From Byssothecium circinans (taxonomy: Eukaryota; Ascomycota; Dothideomycetes; Pleosporales; Massarinaceae), in the NCBI GenBank assembly GCA_010015675.1, contig ML976990.1, forward strand, positions 1,076,283 through 1,090,203: a DNA stretch of 13,921 nt. Direction: 5' to 3'. Made by a program: the position numbers and the translations under genes. Under the pieces are notes generated by a model. The model worked only from the letters and a program-made list of their open reading frames with translations. It ran no database searches and was not told the DNA's origin. Shown here piece by piece: positions 1-8,297 of this stretch (within the stretch, counting starts at the first letter, position 1; each line of letters opens with the position of its first letter).

Positions 1-72
1 ACTACTAAAACTACTAAAACTACTAAAACTACTAAAACTACTAAAACTACTAAAACTACTAAAACTATTAAA
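1..72. repeat. 9-bp microsatellite, unit ACTACTAAA
   Basis: Seven perfect head-to-tail copies of ACTACTAAA fill positions 1-63. An eighth copy with one C-to-T change (ACTATTAAA) follows at 64-72. The array is cut by the window edge, so the true copy number is unknown. No gene is associated with it. Confidence 0.95.
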
Positions 73-74
73 AA

Positions 75-1000
75 TTAGCTACTAAGTTTATACCTTACTT
101 AGCTACCTATTAATACTCTATACCTACCTATTTTTACGCTTAATTAGTAGTAATTTATATATAATTTCTATAGAAACTATTGCTAAAGCAGTATAATATA
201 TAGTAGTAGTATAGTAGTACTATATAGTAGTAGTAGTAGTTATTTAGTAAGAAAAAAAAAGAAAGAAGAATTTTTAAGTAATAGAGGCTAGTTAGTTAGT
301 TAGCATTTTAGAATAAAGTAACTCTAGTAGCTAGCTAGCTAGCTAGCTACTACTAAATTTTATACCTTGCTTAGCTACCTACTACTACCCTATAACTATT
401 ATTTTTACGCTTAATTAGCTATAATTTATATGTACTTTCTATATAAACTCTTACTAACTTTATATAACATTTAGTTACTATATAGTAGGTAGTAGTAGCT
501 TTTAGTAAAGCTAGAGTAGAGTTTTTATAGTAGCTAAAGTTACTATAGTTACCTCTATTCTACGCACTAACTAACTACTAAAACTATTACTAAAAACTAC
601 TTATATATATAGCACTACTATACTACTACTAAGTATTGCATAGATTTAATAAGAGTTTGTATAGAAAGCTTATATAAATCATAGCTAATTAAGTATAAAA
701 AATAGTAGTTATAAGATAGTAGTAGGTAGCTAAGTAAAGTATAAAATTTAGTAGTAGCTAGCTAGCTAGCTAGCTACTAGAGCTACCTTACTCTAAAATA
801 CTAACTTACTAACTAAATACTAAAACTATTACTAAAAACTACTTACTAAATCTACTACTACTATATAGCAACTATATGCTGTAGAGATTTAGTAAGAGTT
901 TATATAGAAAGCATATATAAATTATAGCTAATTAAGCGCAAAAAACTATAGTTGCAAGGTAGTAGTAGGTAGCTAAGTAAGGTATAAAATTAGTACTAGT
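75..1000. repeat. Four-copy inverted array of a ~110-120 bp unit
   Basis: One diverged unit occurs four times: about 75-180 and 343-460 in one orientation, then about 643-765 and 885-1000 in the opposite one. Recognisable marks are TTATACCTTRCTTAGCTACC, a TTTTTACGCTTAATTAG segment and TATATAAACTCTTACTAA near the end. The two forward copies are about 270 bp apart. The two reverse copies are about 243 bp apart and share extra flanking sequence (for example ACTAAAACTATTACTAAAAA). The copies differ mainly by C/T and G/A changes, as RIP would cause. No coding potential is visible. This may be a MITE-like or other non-autonomous repeat family, but the type is not identified. Confidence 0.8.
305..801. 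repeat. Large imperfect palindrome (fold-back), arms ~155 bp
   Basis: The arm at about 305-460 matches the reverse complement of about 643-801 over about 155 bp, by eye with roughly 85-90% identity. Each arm contains a short (TAGC)n run (328-349 and 756-776) followed by the four-copy unit. The spacer of about 180 bp is AT-rich and carries other repeat fragments. A single strand could fold into a long hairpin. The structure is the inner pair of the four-copy array. Confidence 0.8.
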
Positions 1001-1949
1001 TTTAGTAGGTAGATAAGTTATCTAAATTAGAAAAAAGGTTATCTAAATAGTACTAGCCTTTTTATATACGTATTAATGCTTATTTTTAGGTAAGTAAAAG
1101 ATTAACTCTTATAGTAAGCATCTTATACTAATTAATATATATAAAGTAGTATCTTTACCTACTCTAGGCTCCCTAGAGAAGGCTGCTTTGATAAGGCTAT
1201 TTAGTAGGTAAATTACTATATAGTTAAGTGTGTATTATTTCTTATAACTACTATAGAATAGCTACTAATCCTTATCTTTAAGCTAGTAAATTGACACCTT
1301 AGTCTTATTAATAAAGCTAAAGATAAGCTTATTATTAGTATTAAAACTATTATCTATAGCTCTTATATATATCTCTAGCTTACTATTATATATAAGCTAA
1401 ATATTAAAGCTAATTTAAGAGCTCTAAGTATCTTATATATAATTAAGCACACTATTATATATACATAATAACTATAGCTAGCTCTTTCTAAAATATATTA
1501 TTATATAAGTAAGTAGTATTAGATAAGCTACTATTTATAAGAATATAGCTAATATATCTTTAAAAGTTTCTACTACTATATACGTAGAAGCCTTATTAAT
1601 ACTAAATTTAGTAGGTAACTCTAGTATTATTATAAGCCTTTAGACTTTACTCTTAGTAAAATATATATAAAACTTAAAAAACTTATCATTAAAGCTATTA
1701 TCTTTCTTATCTACCTATATATTAATAAGCTATTATATAGGGCTAATATTAGGACCTAGCTCTACGCTACTAGGCTATACTAACTAAAAAGGTACAAATA
1801 ATCTAGAATAGATTATTATAGCGTAGAATAGTATATATACGTATCCTATAGATATAGCGTACCCTATAGATACGATTAGTTAGCGCTAGACCTTACGCCT
1901 AATAGCTAAATTATTAATAAGGCTTATATAGCTACTAAGGCTCTTTAGT

Positions 1950-2445
1950 TAATTACTAAAAATAAATAAGAGCTAATATAAGGTATATTTAATATTATAA
2001 GCTATATAGCTAGGCAATTAATCTAATAATAGCGCGTTATTTATAGGTATATATTTTTACTTAATATTATAGTAAGATAGGATACTTTTAATAGTAACCT
2101 TACTTAATTAGCCTCTTAGTAGCGCCTTATATAAGTGCTAATATAGACTTTTAAGAAACCTTTCTAATGTTATAGACTTAATTACTTATTAACGCTATAT
2201 ACCCCTTATATTAGCTAAGCGATTAGTAAGTCTTATATTAAGCATTATATTAGGCTTAAGAAACCCTCCTAATAGACGCGTCTTATACTATCTATAGCTA
2301 ACTATACTATTAAGCCTATCTATAGACACCTTAATAAGGCTCTCTTATATCTTAATAAGATTATATTAGCGTTAGACCTATTTATAAGGTCTAATAACTT
2401 ACTTATAAATGTACTTTATATCTCTAGTCTTTACTTCTAATAAGA
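1950..2445 (+). pseudogene. Unidentified relic reading frame A
   Basis: On the plus strand, the frame that contains codon 2012-2014 stays readable for about 160 codons if TAG and TAA are treated as mutated CAG, TGG or CAA. It reads through stretches such as KPF-stop-CYR (near 2155) and SKSYIKHYIRLKKPS (near 2225-2270). I do not recognise the family and see no catalytic motif. It could be part of a retrotransposon or DNA-transposon protein, or a chance effect of mutated low-complexity sequence. It ends close to where relic frame B begins. Confidence 0.3.
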
Positions 2446-2990
2446 CTTTAGCTATAGAAATTACTTATACTAACTATGCTATAGAGCTTATAGCTTTTAT
2501 CTTCTATCTTAGCGCTAATATATAGCGTACTACTAGCTACTAACTATAGAGCAACCTTGCGTATAAGGTAGCTAAAGGTAAAAAGCTAGTATTATAAGTC
2601 TACTATGCGCTTTATAACGCTAAAAATAACTTAGCTATAGTAGATAAATATTTATTTAACTTTCTTTATTATAGTTAGTATATTAATAGGGCTAAAGATG
2701 CCTTACTTAACTAAGAAACCTATATACTAGATATACTTACTTATTTATTAGCTCTTAAAGCAAAGTTACTATAAATAAGAGCTTAGGTTTATCCTAGTTA
2801 TATAAGTTAGAGTCTAACTATTTTATAATATAATTAACCTAGCTAGTACTTATATGTATAGGTAATTAAAAAATTACGTATTTTACTACTCTTAGTAGTT
2901 CTCTTAGAGATAGCTTTTAGTAGTAATTTAGGTAGCAAAGAGTTAATACTAAGACCTTAAAATATAATAATAGACTAGTTTATACGTGTT
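2425..2990 (+). pseudogene. Unidentified relic reading frame B
   Basis: A second plus-strand frame (in phase with codon 2571-2573) continues for about 180 codons with a protein-like mix of charged and hydrophobic residues. Examples are VAKGKKLVL, then NNLAIVDKYLFNF and INRAKDALLN around 2565-2710. Stops are of the TAG/TAA type expected from mutated Gln or Trp codons. It lies in a different frame from relic A, so an intron or frameshift could join them. No family is recognised. Confidence 0.3.
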
Positions 2991-2999
2991 TTATATATA

Positions 3000-3660
3000 A
3001 TTTAGTAAACTTAGCTATAGAAGTTATTCCTACTACTATTATTATAGCTCTCTTATAGTACCTTTTTAAAGCGCCTATACTTAGCGTTAATTCTAGCCTA
3101 AAGAGTAGCCCTTTATAATTTAATAAGATGCTCTTTTATAGCTACTTAAGAGAGCTCTATAGCCTATAGTTTTTTAAAGTTATCTTTAAGGTAGTCTTAT
3201 ATACGCTTAATATAGTTAAAGTCTAGTAAAAAAAAGCGGCTAATTAATAACTCTAATATATCTATTATATAGCTTTCTAGCTTCTACTAACTAGCGCTTT
3301 ACCTTTACGTATGGGCTAGCATTATCCTCTATAATATATATAGGATAACTAGTAGGGTAAGTAATCTTATCTACTTATAAGTATAGCTTAAGCTTAAGAA
3401 CCTACTTTCTATAGTATAGCTAGTTAATACTACTACTTACCTTCTTATTATATATAGCTCTCTTTCTTTTAAACTCCTACTTAGGTTTCTACTATTAATG
3501 CTATTATCTAGAGGGTAATAGGTTAATAATATCCTAGTAATTTACCTTATTATTAAGCTTTATTAGTGCTTAAAACTATTATATACTAGGCTTTAAAGCC
3601 TCCTTTTAATTATAGCTCTTAGTAGCCTCTATATATACATTTTTTTGCTTAATAATTATA
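3000..3660 (-). pseudogene. Tc1/mariner-type DDE transposase relic
   Basis: Read on the minus strand from about 3660 down, the frame gives an N-terminal helix-rich part with LIKLNNKVNY near 3565, then NQLYYRKQVLKPKLYL near 3420 (first stop read as Gln). The catalytic-region motif YIIEDNASPYVKVKR follows at about 3335-3295, then VINWPLF at about 3250-3235. This is the (E)DNAPxH ... WPxxSPDLN order typical of Tc1/mariner transposases, which cut and paste DNA at TA sites. After an eight-base T-run (A-run on the plus strand, about 3229-3236) the match continues in another frame as DFNYIKRIY, where the family has PDLNxIExxW, and down to GITSIAKF near 3040. The element is therefore broken by a frameshift as well as by many RIP-type stops. 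Its terminal repeats were not found. The Fot1-like element lies just upstream of it. Confidence 0.7.
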
Positions 3661-3805
3661 TTATTAATAAGGCGTTCTCTAGGTATCTTTTTCTCTTTGA
3701 TATAAGAGGGCCCTACTAAGTAGCCTATAGCAATAGCTCCTTAGAATATAATACTATTAAATTAATAAGTAGGAGGGTAAGAATAGTTAAATATATTATT
3801 ACCTT

Positions 3806-3868
3806 TAATATATTCTACTACTAAATAGCCTAAACTACTAAATAGCCTAAAATTCCTTAATAATACTA
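3806..3868 (+). repeat. Left terminal inverted repeat of the Fot1-like element
   Basis: The 63 bases match the reverse complement of 5561-5623 with two differences, at repeat positions 47 and 55. Each copy contains a tandem pair of the 17-mer CTACTAAATAGCCTAAA, a likely transposase-binding site (inference). The outermost bases begin TAATATATTC, so the exact cut site among several TA dinucleotides cannot be fixed. Confidence 0.9.
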
Positions 3869-3874
3869 CTTTAA

Positions 3875-5556
3875 ATAACTCTAATATAAAGGCAGACTAT
3901 AGCTTGCTCTTGCTATATATAATAAAGGCTAATTTAATAGCTATCAACGTGCTACTAAGGCCTTTAACGTTAAGTATTACGTTCTCTCTTAACATATAAA
4001 AGGAATACCTTTTTAATTAGAAATAGTACTAAACTATTTAAAACTATCCTTAACTAAAGAGAAGATAATTATCTAATATATCTTTAACTTTAATTTACAA
4101 GGATTTGTGCCTACGTTAGGCAAAGTATTAGATATAGCAAATAAACTATTACGCAAGCAAGGTAGTAAAAATATAGGTATTAACTAGGTAGTATAGTTTA
4201 TAAACTATTTAGAACTATTATAGATAGCCTAGAACTATTTAAAGGACTATTAGAGAGTTCTATAAGAAAATCCTAAAGTAATTAGTATATAGTTTAAGCT
4301 TATAGAGGACACCAAAATTAAGTATAGTATATATAATAATAATATCTATAACTTTAATAAGACTAGCTTTTAGATAGGTATTATTAGTTCTTTAAAAGTA
4401 GTTACTAGCTTAGAGAAGTAAGTAAGGCCTACTATTATTTAACTAAGTAATTATAAATAAGTTATAAAGATCTAGAGTATATATTTAAATAGTAAATTTA
4501 CCTTACTATTTATAATCTATAAAAGACGCGTCTATATCTTTTTATAGTATTAAGAAGCTAATATACTACGTAATTAAAAGCTCTTAGTCTTAGAGAATAG
4601 ATAGATAAATAATAAACTTAGCCTTATATAGTTAAAGTACTTTAATATATATATAAAAGATATAATAGTAAGCGTCTATTAGTTACTAATTTTAGATAGC
4701 TATAAAAGCTATCTAAATTAAGACTTTAAGGATTACTATATTACTAATAAGATCTTTATACTTTATATACTACTATACTTATTATATATTCTCTAGCTAC
4801 TTAATATAGTATTATTCTTGCTACTTAAGTATAAGTACTTTAAGATTATTTAGGACTTAGCATGCTAATATATTTTTTATATTAATAAAGAAGCGTTTTT
4901 ACTAGCCTTTAAAGACACGTTTAAAAGTGTATTTATAGTTTAAAACTATTAAAAGGCTTTTAAGGTATTAGGGCTAGTCCCTTTAACTATATAGGTAGTA
5001 GTTAATTACTTTAATATATATATATATACTCTACTAGGACCCCTACTACTAGAGACACTATAGTAATTAAGAATACTAAGTAATATATATAAATTTAGCT
5101 TATAGTTAAAGCTAGTATATAATTCTATTACTTAGTTACTATAGATAGCTTAGAGTAGGCTTTTATAGCTTATTAAAGGCGCTAAGTTAGTACTATATAG
5201 TAGCGCATTAATAAAGTTACGCATTAAAAAGCTTAAGGATTAACTTATAGTAGTAACTTAGCATAAAATATATAAATATAAGTATCTTTAAAAGGGTAGC
5301 ACTATAAAGTATAGTTCTATAGTAGACTAGAATAGTTCTAAACTATTAAAAATAGTTTAAAACTATAAAAAGGCAAAGGTAGAGAGTAAGTATAAGGTAT
5401 AATAACTAGGTATTTAATACTATAGTAACTATAAGAAGGCTAGGTATAATATAAGAATATATTAAGTAGATAAAGAAAGTTCCTCTAAGTTAAAGGCTAG
5501 TACTTAGTTTATTATATTAAGTAATAATATAAATAATAATAATAATAAAGTTAAGT
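3875..5556 (+). pseudogene. Fot1/pogo-like transposase relic
   Basis: Read in one frame, the relic shows a psq-type helix-turn-helix (AIYNKG-stop-FNSYQRATKAFNV, about 3905-3965). A CENP-B-type DNA-binding part follows (QGFVPTLGKVLDIANKLL, about 4098-4150), then a DDE catalytic core. The first catalytic site reads IYNFNKTSF, where the family has NFDExGF: the Asp codon at 4356-4358 is now AAT (Asn). The second Asp survives in LLILDSYKSY (codon 4695-4697). The third, in the family motif LLQPLD, is AAT (4803-4805). The second and third sites are 35 residues apart, the Fot1-type spacing. The C-terminal tail is basic and ends near 5556. Dozens of in-frame stops are consistent with Gln, Trp and Arg codons changed by C-to-T or G-to-A. 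The frame is continuous wherever I checked the coordinates. The start codon is not identifiable; coding similarity begins near 3875. Confidence 0.85.
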
Positions 5557-5560
5557 AAGT

Positions 5561-5623
5561 TAGTATTACTAAGGAAATTTAGGCTATTTAGTAGTTTAGG
5601 CTATTTAGTAGTAGAATATATTA
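5561..5623 (-). repeat. Right terminal inverted repeat of the Fot1-like element
   Basis: This is the partner of the left repeat, 61 of 63 bases complementary, with the same tandem 17-mer inside. The base composition changes immediately after position 5623. Confidence 0.9.
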
Positions 5624-6540
5624 TTTTGCAGAGCGAGGAACGAGCGTAGCAAATCTACAATCCAAATCGCGCCTGAGGGCTTCCAAAAAATCGCATTTTG
5701 ACGTACTTCTACCTATTGAATTTCATTGCTGATTTTTCTATATATGCTAAAAACTGTACCCTTGATAGTTCTACTAATAGCAGCCTATATTTAATTCATT
5801 GTAATAGGTATACGTGGATAAAACAATGTTTTTTAAATAATATTCTTCAGAATCACGACTAATACGCGTGTCGCGTGTCCTGTATTAGGCAGTGAAACAG
5901 GGGCTTAGGGTCTAAAAGCTGCTTGCGCCACTTTATCTACTAGCCACTGCATGCGGCAACATAACTAAACCCTATGTTATAAAGAAAAAATTCGCTACAC
6001 TATAGGCCTAATACCTCACAACACTACCTAATACTACTTCCCTCCATCTACGTACCCTTACACGTTATTATGGATGTTCTACACTATAATCACTGCAACG
6101 CACCTCTTACGCCTGGCGTTAATTAATTTCATAATAATAAATGGAAGAAGAACTGTCAGGCCTGCCTTACAGTTACTTAGAGTTATAAACGGCAAGCGAA
6201 TACGTTAGAGCACAAAGCTGCACCCCCTACAAAGTATTACGTAACGCTAACGTCAGACTCTAGTCCTTTATCTAGTATTCTCTATACTCTAACGCTAGTC
6301 TAACCTTAATCTATACTAACGTCTACGCTGCATACGCTAACCGCACTAGGGACTCTACTTGAGCAGCAGCTTCTTCGTGCGGCTAGTATTAGTCTTAGTA
6401 TTAGGCTACCATCTTAGTCTTTGAATACGTTACTATTACCTCACCTATCTTAACTTCCCCTATTAGTACTGCTAAGCGCCACGACTCCTATTGAACCCCT
6501 ATCATTATTACAAACGCTTTCCAGTTAACTATTACCATGG
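5624..6540. other. Non-coding leader before the Helitron gene
   Basis: No convincing reading frame was found here. The first 100 bases (from GCAGAGCGAGGAACGAGCG, 5628) are rich in unmutated CpA and CpG and contrast sharply with the DNA to the left. Other content includes a tandem CGCGTGT pair (about 5865-5878) flanked by inverted heptamers CTAATAC (5859-5865) and GTATTAG (5882-5888). CTAATAC also occurs as a loosely spaced pair at 6008 and 6028, and a 12-bp-phased GTATTAG pair lies at 6386/6398. The stretch probably holds the 5' end and promoter of the Helitron. Confidence 0.55.
6310..6322 (+). other. Candidate Helitron 5' terminus
   Basis: The 13 bases TCTATACTAACGT fit every position of the general Helitron 5' consensus TCTMTAYTAMYNH. 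They are preceded by A, as expected for insertion between A and T. They lie 219 bp upstream of the proposed RepHel start. The consensus is degenerate and the region is rich in CTA/TAC, so chance is possible. No matching CTRR-type 3' end with an upstream hairpin was located. Confidence 0.35.
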
Positions 6541-6684
6541 ATGGCCGCAATACATTCTACATCGCAGCCGTAGTATTTATAACAGCAAGGGGAGGGTGTT
6601 TTATAGAATACCCCTCTATCTTTAGTGCAATCACGCGATACTTGCTCTAGTATTGGTCCTGGTATTAGTTATATAACCTACATA

Positions 6685-6786
6685 GTAGCTAAGTCTAAAG
6701 AACATGTAGTTAATGAGTTAGATGATAGTATAGTAGTAGCTAAGTCTTAAGAACATGTAGTTAATAAGTTTAATAATAGTGTAGAT
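6685..6786 (+). repeat. 51-bp tandem duplication in the RepHel N-terminus
   Basis: Two adjacent 51-bp units (6685-6735 and 6736-6786) each encode 17 residues: VAKSKEHVVNELDDSIV, then VAKS-stop-EHVVNKFNNSVD. The in-frame duplication lies in the low-complexity acidic region before the DUF6570-like domain. Differences between the copies are largely G-to-A or C-to-T. Confidence 0.85.
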
Positions 6787-8232
6787 AGAGAGATGCTTAT
6801 AGAGGTAGAAGAGAATATATATAACTTCCCTCTAGAAGAGCCCCCATTACGAATTCAGGACGACAGTTCTCATCTTTCTAATCCTGCATTATCTAATCAA
6901 GATAAAACGTATATCTCTACGTTTTATAACGTACTTAAGAAAGAAGAGATAGAGACGTGTACAATTTGCAACTATCATTAGTTTTGCCTAAACGTTCGCT
7001 GTAGGGAATGTACTACCTGTTTAACTGATTACGTTAAATATAGTGCTGAAGAGGATTAGGTGCCTATATTTAGTGCTGCAAATAATATAGATCTAGGTGT
7101 AATGCCTAACCTCCCTTCTCTTACTAATGTTAAGGAGATGCTTATTGCCTAGGTTCACTATTTTATGCAGATATGTCAGTATTATAGGCAGCAGTATAAG
7201 TACAGAGGGCATATATGTCATTTCGCCATTAATGTAGCTAGGGTATTTTCAAGGCTTCCTATCCTTCTATCTAAGCTTGATATTATTATCCTTAAACTAC
7301 TATATTCAGATGAGGACGACCACGCTTCAGTTGAACGTCAATTCAAGAAGAGTTAGAAAGTAAGGCGCACTGTAGTATTGCGTTAGCTGCAATAGTTAAA
7401 GGCACATCACTCTAGATACAGCAATATTATTATTAATGATAAGGCTATTCAAGAACTCCCTATTAATAGGTATGTAGATGATCAATTTACTGTGCTTTAG
7501 CATAGGGATATAGATATTAGGCTAGGGGATTATCCTAATACGTAAGAGCTAGTGTTACTATCCTATACGCTAGACTATTCACCCCTACTATCTATACCTA
7601 CTGTAACTACCTATACACTAGATAGGTCACCACCTAATACTAGGCCTAATACTAGCGCGGATTCCTACTACGATGGTAGCTTGATTTTTGATGAGGATGA
7701 TAATGACGATAATAGAGCTGACACGACCGTGGTTCCTAATATTGTTCCTAATGTTAGTAAATTTAAGACTTTGCGTCGTTAAATCTAATTAAGACCTTCC
7801 TACCTTACTATGGGCTTAGTGCGAAGGACACCTATTTCTAAATATAGTAATTAGGAAAAGATCCTTAGTCTTGCATTTCCCACCTTGTATCCAAATAGAA
7901 TTAGTGACTATATGTAACTAAGGATGCGGGAGGTTACATATGCGGACTATGTTTAGCACATGATAAGCTATAAGGATGGACGTTTTGCTCATTACTTACA
8001 TTTCTGTTTTGCTACCTTTAATACGCTTCTCCGCAGGCAAACTACTGCAAAGGTAGGTTTCTTTATAAGGAAGACACTAGACGGCGCTTCTATAATAGCT
8101 AAGGATATTCAAGCTTAGTTTAACAGCGCTGATGGTGGGCAGAGTTTAATTAACGCTATAGTATAGTTCTCTACCTCTATTTAAGGTTCTTATGCGTATT
8201 AGAAAGTAGAGGGTATAAACCTAAAGGCTATA

Positions 8233-8297
8233 GTACGTGTAGTCTACCTAATACCTAGCTAATACCCTTATTATTAACATCTAACTTTTATTAATAG
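8233..8297 (+). other. Spliceosomal intron in RepHel (65 bp, phase 0)
   Basis: The donor is GTACGT, the branch site CTAAC (8281-8285) and the acceptor AATAG. Protein similarity leaves the first frame after the Lys-Ala-Ile codons ending at 8232. It resumes two bases out of phase at 8298 as VYQL...CPHLFVTYSATDYY, which corresponds to the family's LGxPxxFxTxSAAD segment. A 65-bp removal restores the frame exactly. The intron contains a paired CTAATAC motif (8248 and 8259). Confidence 0.85.

Larger units (their letters stand above)
1001..2999. other. RIP-degraded AT-rich DNA without intact genes
   Basis: This stretch is saturated with TA, TAG and CTA and has no usable open frame. Its left part (1001 to about 1900) shows nothing I can assign beyond short local repeats such as GTTATCTAAA, present twice between 1016 and 1050. 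The right part holds the two relic frames listed separately. The pattern is that of an old transposon after heavy C-to-T mutation on both strands. Confidence 0.7.
3806..5623 (+). mobile_element. Fot1/pogo-like DNA transposon, inactivated
   Basis: The element of about 1.82 kb is bounded by 63-bp terminal inverted repeats and TA at both ends, as expected for TA-targeting Tc1/mariner relatives. Its length, its long inverted repeats and its single transposase with an N-terminal helix-turn-helix pair and DD35D spacing fit the fungal Fot1 group of pogo transposons. The interior is saturated with RIP-type mutations, so it cannot encode a working enzyme. It separates heavily mutated DNA on its left from clearly less mutated DNA on its right. 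Confidence 0.85.

Noticed and set aside
1..5623. Mitochondrial DNA as the explanation for the high AT content
   Set aside because: Nuclear DNA transposons with TIRs and C-to-T/G-to-A damage explain the composition. No mitochondrial gene or tRNA was seen.
5628..5656. Short near-palindrome TTTGC...GCAAA as a transposon end
   Set aside because: Only about five bases pair and no second copy was found in the window.
6793..7782. Three separate small plus-strand genes (6793-6981, 7165-7356, 7552-7782)
   Set aside because: All three lie in one reading frame and are pieces of the RepHel N-terminal region separated by RIP-type stops. The sequence between them continues the same protein.
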